The notes under the pieces are model-generated. The model saw only the letters and a list, made by a program, of their open reading frames with translations, had not been told where the DNA came from and did not search any database. A stretch of DNA of 64,000 nt from Carpediemonas membranifera (taxonomy: Eukaryota > Fornicata): NCBI GenBank assembly GCA_019828565.1, contig JAHDYR010000024.1:310001-374000 (forward strand). Direction: 5' to 3'. Below, piece by piece: positions 12,570 through 22,193 of the stretch. A program made the translations under genes and the position numbers. The first letter of the stretch is position 1. Every line of letters starts with the position of its first letter.

Positions 12570-13231
12570 TCTTCTCTTCGTTATATCCCAATAATGGACA
12601 TATAACAGAGATGAGAAAATTGCCAGTAACCGTAGGCAACGGAGTGTCGGAAACGTTATACCATACAAACGGGGGATATAATCGCTCCGAAAACATCCAT
12701 TATGTGGACTGAATGGCGATATAACGTATGGGGAGTGATCCGGCGAGCTTTCGGGCGGTGCAGGCTAAGACACACCAAGTCTGTGGTGCTATAACGTACC
12801 TCGGGACGCACTGTGGAGGCCCCTAGAGTACTCGGTCATGGCATGTCAGACCAAGGGTCCCTCAAATCTGGCCCCATTCAGGATGCTCCCCCTAAATGTT
12901 CCGTTGCAAGCGTCTGACGGGCGTTCTCTGGATACCGACCAAGATGGAGGTCACGTGGATCAACGGACGATAATTGCGGTATTCTGGCCATGCCTGGTAC
13001 TCTCAAATCATCTATACTAATCAGTGCTCCATTTATAGTTCATATCGTATGGTCCTGGTGGACTTATAGTTGTTGATGTTGTTTAGGGATAATTGTAGCT
13101 TTAATGATGCTCTGCGCCCGCATACTGATGTTTCTTAGTGTTGTACACATGCCTACTACGTTAAAGCCGCCAGTATTCTTCCTATTCTTCAGTTCGTCAT
13201 TTCGGTCTCGTTGCGAGCATAAAGTGCGCGA
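12570..13231. promoter_or_regulatory. Intergenic block shared with the 61-kb gene promoter
   Basis: The segment 12894-13229 matches 61061-61396, with over 60 identical bases in one run (about 12925-12990). Both copies finish in GCGAGCATAAAGTGC just before an ATG. The left part presumably contains the promoter of the OTU gene on the minus strand. Conservation of the whole 320-bp spacing implies a duplicated promoter. Confidence 0.5.
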
Positions 13232-13353
13232 ATGCGCGGGTCAGTTCCCCCGTTTTCAGCGAAGCTGATGCGACAACACAGAGGCAAGCGAATCCTTTCA
13301 CCTCAGGCGTTGCCAAGAGGCCGTTGTCTGCCAGGATCTATAAGCAGTGATGA
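13232..13353 (+). pseudogene. Truncated 5' end of a paralogue of the 61.4-kb gene
   Basis: An ATG at 13232 lies 3 bp after TAAAGTGCGC, the position where the 61.4-kb gene starts relative to the matching promoter. The readable peptide contains RGKRIL and GSISSDEI, which resemble KGRKRL and GSISAADV near the start of the 61.4-kb protein. The frame runs into a terminal-inverted-repeat element at 13354 and stops soon after. I read it as a gene head cut off by that insertion. Confidence 0.35.
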
Positions 13354-13683
13354 GATATACGGATTTCAGACTTTCTGCCTGCACGACCTCAAATGTTGAC
13401 TCCCCTCGGCACCGAAAAGGCACCTATATCCATGAATACCCTCTACAGTGATGTATCTACCCGATAAATGGATTTCAAATTTGTCGGGTCTCATGATAAA
13501 TGGATTTCAGACTTTCGTACTGTTGGCCATCTGAGAATTAATGAACGACCTCTAGAATATTTTGAAATGCAAGAACGTGCCTATGGCACTCTTTTGTACC
13601 CCTGAACACGGTTTGACCACTGTTTTGGGCATTTGGAGAGATTCGAATTTTTGTGCATGACGAAAGTCTGAAATCCGTATATC
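13354..13683. mobile_element. 330-bp MITE-like element
   Basis: A 22-bp perfect inverted repeat, core ATACGGATTTCAGACTTTC, bounds the segment (13354-13375 and 13662-13683). A related GGATTTCAGACTTTC run occurs inside at about 13504-13516. There is no ORF. Non-autonomous DNA transposons look like this; a clear target duplication was not found, though AT or TA is possible. It ends one base before the ATG of the next gene. Confidence 0.5.
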
Positions 13684-13684
13684 G

Positions 13685-14908
13685 ATGGAAGGAAGCCCGC
13701 AGGAGATGGAAACAACCATGGAAGCTATGAAAGAAGCTTGGTTGAACAAGATTAAGAAGAAATCTTCCCGGAAAGCGGCTGCAAACAACCTTTCGCGGTT
13801 CGTTCAATTCGTACAACGTGAGCGAGGGAGTACCGAGGACGAAGCGCTCTCCGTGATCCGATCCGAGGAGGTTAGATCGCTTGTGCCCGGTTTTGCTGCA
13901 TCATTGAACAAGGCAACCGCTGCTGTCACTCTCAGTGCCGTCAACTCATTCCGAAACTCCGGCAGAGACAATGTCAAGCTGCTTGGGCAGTTTGAGCCTG
14001 TCGCATCGGAAGCTATTGTCCGACTAGTCTTCCCCTACAATGCGCTGGCTCTTATCATCAGCCACACGGGCATGACTGCCACATCAGCCCGCGATATTGA
14101 TGTGAGCGAGCTCCAGATTCCCCCGGAACTCTCTGACTGGTTGCTATTCTCCAAGGCCTCATCCGCACTGTCTCATGTAGCGCCGAGCACCTTCTCGGAG
14201 GCTGTCAAGCAGGTCGGGCTCAGTGTCAACCAGCTTCGCTATGCGCCCCCGGTGCATGTCGATGTCAACCAGCTTAAGACGCGGGAGATTGAGACACAAA
14301 GACGGACTGGCAGGCCCAGGGATCCGATCAAGGTTCGTAAGGTCATTAAGGACAAGCGCATCAGCCTGACCGATGAGCAGTTCAGGCACCAGTTGGCGTC
14401 CAGTCACTTAACGACCACGCGGCGCCCAACGATCCTCGATCTCAACCCGGAGATCCGAAGCTCTGCCGACCTGGTGCCGCCGACGCTCGATAACTGGCTT
14501 TACAACAGGCTCAAGGCCAGAATGATCGAGCTTCACGATACTAAGACGAAAGAGAGGCAGAGCGAGGCTGACAAGGAGGCGGAGTTCGGCTCGCCGACTC
14601 GCGAGACAGAGATGCCAGAGGGCGAGAGAGAGGGCGATACTGACGAGGAGGCGGTGTCCGACGAGCCAGCTTACCAGGCAGAGTGGATGCACTACGAGGT
14701 GCCAGCTCGCGAGGAGAGCGAGGAGGGCGCCTTTGGTGAGGAGGTGGACTTATGCAAGAGTGCCGATGAGGAACCAAAGATCGACCACGACGAGCATGGC
14801 GGGGAGGTGGCGGGCAGAGATGGTGATGGGGAGATTCAAGAGAACGTGACTGATGAGGAGCGCTCAGAGAGCGATACTGCCGACAGTATCGTCTTTTCCT
14901 TCATCTGA
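13685..14908 (+). CDS. Tyrosine-recombinase-like protein, catalytically degenerate (407 aa)
   Basis: Residues 15-100 are helical and follow the pattern of the SAM-like core-binding domain of tyrosine recombinases (NNLSRFVQFVQRE, then TLSAVNSF). ALALIISHTGMT (120-131) and SARDIDVSEL (134-143) resemble box I without its arginine. NQLRY at 182-186 sits where box II has HxLR. No nucleophilic tyrosine was identified. The C-terminal 150 residues are acidic and disordered. If the fold is right it binds DNA but probably cannot cut it. Similarity is by eye only. Its 3' half recurs inverted at 54700-55373, next to the second kinase copy, so the two genes travel together. Confidence 0.4.
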   Translation: MEGSPQEMETTMEAMKEAWLNKIKKKSSRKAAANNLSRFVQFVQRERGSTEDEALSVIRSEEVRSLVPGFAASLNKATAAVTLSAVNSFRNSGRDNVKLLGQFEPVASEAIVRLVFPYNALALIISHTGMTATSARDIDVSELQIPPELSDWLLFSKASSALSHVAPSTFSEAVKQVGLSVNQLRYAPPVHVDVNQLKTREIETQRRTGRPRDPIKVRKVIKDKRISLTDEQFRHQLASSHLTTTRRPTILDLNPEIRSSADLVPPTLDNWLYNRLKARMIELHDTKTKERQSEADKEAEFGSPTRETEMPEGEREGDTDEEAVSDEPAYQAEWMHYEVPAREESEEGAFGEEVDLCKSADEEPKIDHDEHGGEVAGRDGDGEIQENVTDEERSESDTADSIVFSFI

Positions 14909-15072
14909 CATTGTAAAGAGGAAGAGTTTATGATTGGAGCATAGCTGATGTCCATAAACACCATTCATAAGCCAGTCCTGTCTTGTTTTCCACTGCTACT
15001 TCTCTCGTTGCGACGCACAGCTAGCTGTCGCGAAATGCACTTTAAGACCGAATTTCACACAGCTACCTGTGC

Positions 15073-16368
15073 ATGGTGTTCGAGCTAGATAGCGACAAGC
15101 TGGAGCGACTTACTTCCTTACCTGGTAATAGTAGACAATATCTGCACGACTTTGAACCTGAAAAGCTGCAGGTCGTGATCAAAGTTGATGAGCATTATGG
15201 TATGGAGGTTCCCACCCTGCTAGCGCTCAAGGACAGTCCGCATGTCCTCCCTGTCGTCGATACAGGTTTTGTCGACCGTGATCCAGCCTTCATGGCTCCT
15301 TTGGTCAACTGTACCCCCTTCGCTGGCATCTGCAAGGCTCACTCCAGCGTGCAGTTCCGCTATGTTTCGCATCTGCTGCAGGCAGTATGCTACATGCATG
15401 ACCACGGGGTTGTCCATTGCGATATTAAGCCAGACAACTTCCTCTTCAGCAAGAGTCAGAAGGGATACCTCATTGATTTTGGGTCTGCAATGAGGAAGCC
15501 GGCTAATGGCGACGACAGGTGGGCCATACAACTGAGATTCGCATCCGAGTATCGCGGCACCCATGGATATTTGCCCCCAGAGCTTTTCTACGAGTACCTT
15601 GTCTCGCGCTCAGTGATTCCTGCTGCACGCGACACCTCCAAGCTCGCGCGCATGACGGCAGGGGCTCTTTCCGTCACTTCTTATGTCGTGACACCTGCAT
15701 CGGACATTTACTCTTGCGGTATTGTCATTATGATGCTCGTTAACGGTCTCTCTAAGTCCCCCTTTGCCGCGAAGGTGACTGACATGGGTGCAAACATGGC
15801 GCAGATCGACAACAAGAAGAAGAAGAAGATGCTGAAGCTTGGTAGCTTGCTGAACTGGTGCCAATTCTATGGTGGGCAGTTGCAGTTGTCACCTCAGGCA
15901 CAGACACATTTCAAAGATTGCCTCGAGTGTGTCAACGTGAACTCTGAGCTCCCGATTCGCGGCACCACGCCACCTACTTGTCTCAGCCTGTACGACCTGG
16001 CAATGCAGATGCTCCACTTCGACCCAACGAAGCGTCCCACTGCTGCCGAATGTCTTGACAAGCTCAAGGTCATCATGCGCGTGCATGAATGCGTCGCCAA
16101 GCCGAGTCCGCTTCTGTTAGATGATACAGAAGAGGTCACCCTGTCTGCAGCTCAGCGAAAGAGACTGACCGACTGCTGTCAGCGAGGGTTTGAGGGTCAA
16201 GTCTTCTATCGGCGCTGCATAGTGTGTGGTAGAGACCTTCATGGACGCGAGAACGTCAGCTGTGACACATGCCACAAGGGATACAGGCAGGTGAGCACCA
16301 ATAAGTGCGCAAAAGGTGTGCGCGGAAGACTGCACAGGCAGTTTATTGCGATGATTGAGCGGACGTAA
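15073..16368 (+). CDS. Protein kinase with C-terminal zinc ribbon (431 aa, intact copy)
   Basis: The kinase core has VVIK with K37, a catalytic loop HCDIKPDN (115-122), DFG (135-137) and GTHGYLPPE (162-170, the APE position). This is a complete Ser/Thr-kinase set, but the N-lobe is short and the glycine loop is not obvious. Residues 160-300 include a lysine-rich insert. After the C-lobe (about 335) comes C382-x2-C385-x11-C397-x2-C400, a zinc ribbon. No membrane segment is present, so it is a soluble kinase. ATG 15073 is the first in frame. A nearly identical second copy near 43.4-54.5 kb is interrupted by transposons. Confidence 0.85.
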   Translation: MVFELDSDKLERLTSLPGNSRQYLHDFEPEKLQVVIKVDEHYGMEVPTLLALKDSPHVLPVVDTGFVDRDPAFMAPLVNCTPFAGICKAHSSVQFRYVSHLLQAVCYMHDHGVVHCDIKPDNFLFSKSQKGYLIDFGSAMRKPANGDDRWAIQLRFASEYRGTHGYLPPELFYEYLVSRSVIPAARDTSKLARMTAGALSVTSYVVTPASDIYSCGIVIMMLVNGLSKSPFAAKVTDMGANMAQIDNKKKKKMLKLGSLLNWCQFYGGQLQLSPQAQTHFKDCLECVNVNSELPIRGTTPPTCLSLYDLAMQMLHFDPTKRPTAAECLDKLKVIMRVHECVAKPSPLLLDDTEEVTLSAAQRKRLTDCCQRGFEGQVFYRRCIVCGRDLHGRENVSCDTCHKGYRQVSTNKCAKGVRGRLHRQFIAMIERT

Positions 16369-16794
16369 AGAGATTGATACTTTCTGTGATGCAGGAATGA
16401 GATCAATGCTGCTGACAGGTCTCGAGATGGCAGAGGTGCTGGAGAAGAGAGAGCAGAAAAGGCATCAGAAGTAAATGAACGAAGTAAATAAGTCGTGGGA
16501 ATGACTCAAACACTGACTAAGCCATCGACTTGGCGCAGCTGACCACAAATTGTTCTGATTTCATTTAGTGTGCACTTTAGGGGATAGTTTCATTGCAACG
16601 CCAAAATGGCGAGTTCAGGTTGTAGCAATGATCTGATGCGCGGAATGTACTAGAAAACATTGCAATTACAACGCAAAGCAGCGAAAAGCGGAGAAATCAA
16701 CATCAATAACAACATCAACACCAAAAGAACAGTATCCCAAAGAATTGTGGGAGTTGCTGCGCCAAAGAGCAATAAATGACCACAAAGCATTCGC

Positions 16795-17134
16795 TTATGC
16801 ACAATTAGCTGCCAGAAAGAACACTACACCGTTACTTTGGATCATTCCAGTTCGCCGGAGATGACGCAGGTCCAGAACGCTGCCTTGGAGGGCTGGTGAA
16901 GCGGTAGTGTAGCGCTTACTCGCCAAGCGGGCGATGGTCTCGACGGGACGGTTGACGGTCTCAAGGTGGCCCTGCTCTTCGACGTACCAGGCGGACATGC
17001 CGATGACGGAGCGGCGCTGACCCTGGCGGACGTTATATTCGCCCTGGGTGAAGCTGTTCTTGCCGCAGTACACGTCGATACCGATGGTGAGGCAGGGCTG
17101 TAGCATGGAGGCCGAGAAACCATAAACTGCACGG
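16795..17134 (-). pseudogene. Codon-biased ORF fragment of unknown family
   Basis: In the frame reading SMLQPCLTIGIDVYCGKNSF and QGQRRSVIGMSAWYVEEQ, third positions are overwhelmingly G or C, as in the real genes here. The signal fades at the 3' end. No ATG of its own opens the frame beyond the palindrome, so it looks like the inner part of a lost gene. The same fragment lies at 20228-20567. No domain was recognised. Confidence 0.4.
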
Positions 17135-17150
17135 ATCCACAAACGTGGAT
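17135..17150. promoter_or_regulatory. 16-bp palindrome ATCCAC-N4-GTGGAT, 3' border of HEPN cassette (left)
   Basis: Reads ATCCACAAACGTGGAT on the plus strand. It lies 48 bp beyond the HEPN stop codon and within a 22-bp direct repeat shared with 18358-18373. Perfect 6-bp arms and ten occurrences in the window argue for a protein binding or recombination site. Confidence 0.55.
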
Positions 17151-17198
17151 TGGCCTGAACGACAGCGCTGATGCCCAGACAGGCATATATACATTCAT

Positions 17199-18206
17199 TT
17201 ATTCCTGTCTCGCTCTCTTGCCTGTCGGATCGCGACGCTTGACCCACTCAAATGCCTCATCTGTGAGATAGACAGAGACGTCGCGAGTATTCCCAATCTT
17301 AACCTTCCGAATCAACGTTCTGCAAGGATCTTTGGGTGTCGTCGTTGAGGTACGACGGCAAGCCCACTCTGAGGTCTCGCATGAGCCCCCGCACACGATG
17401 CAACGTCCTGACAGGACAAGCGGGGGGTCATGCGTTCTGGCCATAGCTAACTGGTCCACCTGGCTAGCAGTCAGTGTGCGGGACATGAGCGTACCGCGCG
17501 TCTTGCCCGTGTCTTCGGGCCTGGGCCTCGGCTCATCCAGGTCTCCGACGTCCGAAGTCGTCATCGTTGCCTGCTCCAAAGTGGTGGGCACCGGCTGAGA
17601 CCTGACACCTGGCAGCCTGAGCATGGTCTTACGGCCGCCGCTACGCAGCCTCTCAATCTCATCCTCAAGAATGCTGACCTTCTTCGTCAGAGCATGATGT
17701 TCACTTGTCGCAACGAGCGACACTGGCGACTTAAGCAGCGCGATGAACGCCCTGACGTTATCGTGCAATGGAACCGAGAAGGCCTGGGCCAAGCTCTCGA
17801 CCAGCTCCAGGACCTTGGGCAGGGTGCCGGGCTCAAGCTCATTGTGAGCTGCGCGGTTCCGGTACTCAACGAGATCACGAATGATCTTGGCATGGGCTTT
17901 GTTGTACGCCGCTCGATTGGACATCACACGAAGGATTCTTGATGAATCCACGTCCTGTTCGAGCTCTTTGCCGAGGAGGTCCTTCTCGGTGCTATTGGGC
18001 TTGCACCCGGGGTTAAATTCAGGCGAGGCCAAGATCTTCCGCATCCAAGGGACCATCATGGCGAGCAGCTGAAGAACTCGCGCATTATCGCCAAGGATGC
18101 GGAGCTGCTCATCGTTCCATGGTGAAATGAACAGGTGATGATCTTGTCGAGCGGATGATTGCCCTTTGAGAGGTGCTTGGCGATGCTTAGCGCGATATCG
18201 GTTCAT
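17199..18206 (-). CDS. HEPN-like protein with zinc-binding C-terminus (335 aa, left copy)
   Basis: The ATG is at 18206. A helical N-terminal half contains LVEYRNRAAHN, where R116-N-x3-H121 matches the R-x4-H motif of HEPN ribonuclease domains. A short coiled coil follows (about 170-190). A cysteine cluster C269-x2-C272-x3-C276-x6-C283 could hold zinc; its RCIVCG start is shared with the kinase ribbon. HEPN proteins are often RNases or RNA-binding partners in defence and stress systems; activity here is inferred from one motif. The stop TAA is within AATAAA. Nearly identical to 36461-37468. Confidence 0.5.
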   Translation of the reverse strand: MNRYRAKHRQAPLKGQSSARQDHHLFISPWNDEQLRILGDNARVLQLLAMMVPWMRKILASPEFNPGCKPNSTEKDLLGKELEQDVDSSRILRVMSNRAAYNKAHAKIIRDLVEYRNRAAHNELEPGTLPKVLELVESLAQAFSVPLHDNVRAFIALLKSPVSLVATSEHHALTKKVSILEDEIERLRSGGRKTMLRLPGVRSQPVPTTLEQATMTTSDVGDLDEPRPRPEDTGKTRGTLMSRTLTASQVDQLAMARTHDPPLVLSGRCIVCGGSCETSEWACRRTSTTTPKDPCRTLIRKVKIGNTRDVSVYLTDEAFEWVKRRDPTGKRARQE

Positions 18207-18220
18207 CCACAACTGTGGAT
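18205..18220. promoter_or_regulatory. Palindrome overlapping the HEPN start codon (left)
   Basis: ATCCACAACTGTGGAT on the plus strand; on the minus strand its last bases are the AT of the start codon. The position suggests control of expression at initiation, or a cassette joint. Confidence 0.5.
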
Positions 18221-18648
18221 GACGAGCAATTTAAGGTAGAAGCCCCATCAGTCAATAACCCCGTCCTATCGTGCAATAGAACACAGTTAACACTTATTTC
18301 CATGCGCAGCAACACAGCATGTGGCGGAGAGGCGCCCGGTATGGACGACACCAGGTGATCCACAAACGTGGATTGGCCAATTACGTCTGCTTTCCTCAGT
18401 AAAAGTACACTCCAATCCCAAACTGGGTACGTACGTTATCACGCAAGCCCCACAGACCCTTGGGTGTCCCGGGGATGTGGGCGTGTGATCCAGAGGTATT
18501 GTCTAATCTTCGACTATTGGGTCTGGGGACCGGAGCCTGGAGAGACCGTCACAGCAGGATAATATGACGCAGGCGGGTCAGCGTGCCGTTCTCAACGGTT
18601 GTGCAAAGAAATATGCTCACCATTTCGTTCGTGCATTTTATGCAAGCA
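18221..18648. promoter_or_regulatory. Promoter region between HEPN and the 406-aa gene
   Basis: Divergent intergenic region of 430 bp. The stretch 18221-18373 is repeated upstream of the right HEPN copy (36294-36446). No TATA box was clear. The right part leads into the next gene. Confidence 0.4.
18358..18373. promoter_or_regulatory. Palindrome ATCCAC-N4-GTGGAT, 5' border of HEPN cassette (left)
   Basis: Reads ATCCACAAACGTGGAT and lies 152 bp upstream of the HEPN start. The flanking GGCCAA continues the 22-bp direct repeat, pairing it with 17135-17150 at a distance of about 1.22 kb. Confidence 0.55.
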
Positions 18649-19869
18649 ATGGGATCAACAGAACTTCACATCCAGCAGCTTATCGCTGCTGTTGAGGTAT
18701 GTCGTGGACCGAATATATCGGATAGATGTGAGAGACAGGCCAGGAAGCTATCTCGTGTCATCTCTGGTGAGTTTGACAATGCTTTCGTTAGATACTTGCG
18801 GGAACTGTACAAGGATGATGAATATGTCCTTCAGGAACTCGATGCCATCGAAGGTATCATTTACCAGTCCAATATCCCTCAATCTCCTCTTGTCGCTGAA
18901 CTGCAGGCCGATCCAGACTCGAAGCCGACAGCAAGGCAGCGTAGGGCCGCACACAGGGCCCAAATCAAGTCAACTCCGCCGGTTGTGAAGACACGGTTGA
19001 AGGCCGCCAAGGAGAGGAGACTGCTCAGCGACCCCAAGCCGACGAACCTCACGTCGACCGAGGCAACTGGCCTGACCAAATGGGTCGAGAGTCTCGAAAC
19101 GCACGGAGATGACACTCTCGTGGCGAGCGATTTCGCAGGGATCAACGGTTTCGGTGCCAGCCGTGCACAGCTCGAGGGGCTCGAGATCTCGTTCGGGAGC
19201 GGGAACGTCCGGGTCATGCGAAGCTGGATCGCTTATCAGCTTTGCCTTTATGACTGGATAAGTAAGGTTGTCGAGTTTGGGCGAGACGAAGTCCCAGTCG
19301 ATGCGTTGCGCACGGCAGCAATCCATCAACGCCAGTTGTTCACCGATGCGAACAAGGTTGATGCCAATGCCACCCGCATTCAGATTGTTAAGACTCCATT
19401 CTATAACGCAGTGATGCAGCGGGTAATTGGCATGGGTGAATCGGAGTCAATGATGAGACACTACCACAACATTATCGGAGTGATCCTACTTCACTACGAG
19501 GATTTCCCCATCCTGATACAGCGCCAGCTGATCCCAAGCGACACTGATGCAGTTAAGGGCTTAAGTTCGCTCATTATCCACTGTCATCTGTGCACGACCT
19601 ATAATCTCGTCAAGGACATTCGCCCGGAGATTGAGAGTGCCTTGGATGGCAAGGTGCCACGCGCAGTGATGCCCTTTGCCAGGAAGGCGTTTGGCCTCAC
19701 CGCAAACTACCACGTGGAACAGCTCTCAGATGAGCCGATTACACCGGAGGTCGAGCCCGCAAAGAAAGGAAAAAAGCAGAAGTACTCCCTCAATGTCCGT
19801 GCTATTGCCAAGACAAGCGGGTGTGACCCCTCGGAGATTGAGGAGGCCAAAAGGGCGAGAACGAAGTAA
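18649..19869 (+). CDS. Unknown family protein, intact member (406 aa)
   Basis: The start ATG 18649 (MGSTELHIQQLIAAVE) was chosen because paralogues at 39956 and 41769 start at the same place (MDTLESELHLQQLIAAIE). The frame is also open upstream, with ATGs at 18613 and nearby. The protein is mostly helical, with a basic proline-rich linker at about 100-150 and a basic tail (EEAKRARTK) that may be a nuclear signal. Conserved blocks include VRVMRSWIAYQLCLYDW, HNIIGVILLHYEDF and IIHCHLC. No known domain was recognised and there are no membrane segments. It is the only unbroken copy of three here. Confidence 0.7.
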   Translation: MGSTELHIQQLIAAVEVCRGPNISDRCERQARKLSRVISGEFDNAFVRYLRELYKDDEYVLQELDAIEGIIYQSNIPQSPLVAELQADPDSKPTARQRRAAHRAQIKSTPPVVKTRLKAAKERRLLSDPKPTNLTSTEATGLTKWVESLETHGDDTLVASDFAGINGFGASRAQLEGLEISFGSGNVRVMRSWIAYQLCLYDWISKVVEFGRDEVPVDALRTAAIHQRQLFTDANKVDANATRIQIVKTPFYNAVMQRVIGMGESESMMRHYHNIIGVILLHYEDFPILIQRQLIPSDTDAVKGLSSLIIHCHLCTTYNLVKDIRPEIESALDGKVPRAVMPFARKAFGLTANYHVEQLSDEPITPEVEPAKKGKKQKYSLNVRAIAKTSGCDPSEIEEAKRARTK

Positions 19870-19959
19870 AAGTTTGATTGACACGAAAATGCACGTATCC
19901 CGAACCACGAAGATGTAGTATGGTGACCTTTTAACGCACAGAGTAGACTGAAACTTCCC

Positions 19960-20662
19960 ACTTGGCGCAGCTGACCACAAATTGTTCTGATTTCATTTAG
20001 TGTGCACTTTAGGGGATAGTTTCATTGCAACGCCAAAATGGCGAGTTCAGGTTGTAGCAATGATCTGATGCGCGGAATGTACTAGAAAAACATTGCAATT
20101 ACAACGCAAAGCAGCGAAAAGCGGAGAAATCAACATCAATAACAACATCAACACCAAAAGAACAGTATCCCAAAGAATTGTGGGAGTTGCTGCGCCAAAG
20201 AGCAATAAATGACCACAAAGCATTCGCTTATGCACAATTAGCTGCCAGAAAGAACACTACACCGTTACTTTGGATCATTCCAGTTCGCCGGAGATGACGC
20301 AGGTCCAGAACGCTGCCTTGGAGGGCTGGTGAAGCGGTAGTGTAGCGCTTACTCGCCAAGCGGGCGATGGTCTCGACGGGACGGTTGACGGTCTCAAGGT
20401 GGCCCTGCTCTTCGACGTACCAGGCGGACATGCCGATGACGGAGCGGCGCTGACCCTGGCGGACGTTATCTTCGCCCTGGGTGAAGCTGTTCTTGCCGCA
20501 GTACACGTCGATACCGATGGTGAGGCAGGGCTGTAGCATGGAGGCCGAGAAACCATAAACTGCACGGATCCACAAACGTGGATTGGACTGAACGACAGCG
20601 CTGATGCCCAGACAGGCATATATACATTCATTTATTCCTGTCTCGCTCTCTTGCCTGTCGGA
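19960..20662. repeat. 703-bp dispersed repeat (left unit, copy 2)
   Basis: Nearly identical to 16528-17229, including the ORF fragment (20228-20567), the palindrome at 20568-20583 and the TAAAGTGCAC motif at 20002-20011 on the minus strand. It ends inside the last 30 or so coding bases of the HEPN gene and then meets the SET gene 3' end, so the rest of that HEPN copy has been lost. Confidence 0.8.
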
Positions 20663-20677
20663 GACCAGCGGATTTAC

Positions 20678-21383
20678 TTATTCTAGGCGTAAGTAATGCC
20701 GGGCATGGAACCGGGCGTCAGCAATGTTCGTGAGCCTAGCATTCTCGACAAGCGTCTTGAATGACACAACAAAGAGTGGAAGACGCTCTGATTCACCCCT
20801 GGCCCAGTAGCTATCGGCATACTGAACCGATAGGAACTCGTACGGGCGTATCGTGCGAACACACACGAAGAAGAGAAGAGGAAGGAGCGTGGGCTCATCT
20901 GATTCGACCAACACGCGAATATAGCTGATGTTGCACTGCACATTCGTCAGCACCGGATTGTCGTTGATTCGGTGGACTCCAATGGTGTTCGGGTCAGCAC
21001 TCACGCAAAAAGTCCGTCTTGTCGATGAGAAAGTCAAAGTCACCATGAGAATCAGACGTAGTGATGACATGACCGCAGTAAATGCCGATAACTTCGCCGA
21101 CTTGGACGGCCTGGCTGCTGAACATGCCTTGACCAACGCTCAGTCCCATCAGGCTATCCTGCTGTGTGATGTGAAGCTTCCTGTCCTTGTGAATGCCTGC
21201 AGTGTCGAATTCCTCACCTGAATAGGTGGAATCAGGCGTTTTAGTCTTCAGGGAAAGGAACTTCTTCTTCTGCTCATCAGATAGCTTCGATAGGTCCATA
21301 AACGTCTCGTAGTCGGCAAGAGATAAGCTTTTGGGGGTGTTTTTGTCATCATCATTGATCGCAGGGATTGCGATTGTCTTCAT
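20678..21383 (-). pseudogene. SET-domain methyltransferase-like gene, frameshifted (copy 1)
   Basis: The first ATG is at 21383. The frame encodes a SET N-part (GQGMFSSQAVQVGEVIGIYCG) and stops near 20994. The rest is in the next frame: FCVSADPNTIGVHRINDN, then LSVQYAD. The change falls at a run of five A (21007-21011, T on the coding strand) where the intact copy at 37904-38620 reads straight through; removing one base restores it. SET proteins transfer methyl groups to lysines. This could be a real mutation or a homopolymer error. The gene is divergent from the next one, with 41 bp between starts. Confidence 0.7.
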
Positions 21384-21424
21384 TTCGACCCTTAACGTTT
21401 CAACCTTAACATGCACTTCCGAGA

Positions 21425-22004
21425 ATGTCCAGCGAAAACCAACAATGGGTTGCTTTTAGGCACCTTGCTTCATTGTACACAATGATAAGACGTGGAAACA
21501 TCGAGAACCCCAGCGCAAGCATTTCAAAGTTGGAGGCTTCGTGTGTTGAGGCGTTTGTAACCTTTTGGCTTACAACCAAGGGTGCTGAGACCATCTACAC
21601 GGAGAGAACTAAGTCTCTTGCCGAGAACTACGGCACAGGTGTTGTCCACTGCTCTGTTCCGGCAAAGATGACGAGAGATCTCCCTTCCACAACTGTGGAT
21701 GAAGCATCGAGCATCATGAGTCAGCACCTGACGTATCTGCGTTGGTGTAAGATCGCTCTCAGTTGCAAAGCGAGAACGAGAGAGGAGTTCGCGACTGAAA
21801 ACTTCGATTTCGATGTTTGCATCAGCGATAGATGGGTTTTGTCAGTCATGGTGTGCTATCCCTGTGAGTTTATGGTGTGGTACAAGGCCCTCATTGAGGG
21901 GGGGGTCAATGAAGAAGAGTTCCACTACTTCATCTTGTGGCGTTGCAACTGCAACACAAAAGGAGACCATTCAGGTCGAGTCCCTCACTTTTAAATACGA
22001 ATAG
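21425..22004 (+). CDS. Unknown 190-200-aa family, SET-divergent partner (copy 1, frameshift near end)
   Basis: Starts MSSENQQWVAF, like MTTDSQQWIAF of the copy at 38687-39289. The blocks VEAFVTFWLTT and EFMVWYKALI are shared with the paralogue. The family ending LTFKYE is present but one frame off: an extra base at AAAAGG near 21957-21962 sends the written frame to a stop at 21994, while the family end is 22004. The protein is mostly helical, with no known domain. Its fixed head-to-head pairing with a SET gene in both blocks suggests co-expression or a joint role. Confidence 0.65.
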
Positions 22005-22193
22005 CTGATAGATTAGAGGGTTTTGAGGGTTGTTGCAGGCTGTGTCCTCTGAGTAGTTGGCTCATCGATCAAAAATGAATTTATGTCAATGTGCAGACTC
22101 ATCAGTGCATCCCCGTCACATCAGCCATATCAAGGTGACTAGTAAGGCAAGCTAAGCAGATATTCAGCTGCATGAATGCCGCCACTTGCCCCG

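Larger units (their letters stand above)
16528..17229. repeat. About 702-bp dispersed repeat (left unit, copy 1)
   Basis: Nearly identical to 19960-20662, and in part to 22194-22407. It holds a TAAAGTGCAC motif on the minus strand (16570-16579), the palindrome CGCCAAAATGGCG at about 16600, a short codon-biased ORF, the 16-bp ATCCAC palindrome, and the last bases of the HEPN-like gene. Copy 2 carries that HEPN tail without the gene, so the unit was copied together with a HEPN end. Confidence 0.8.
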
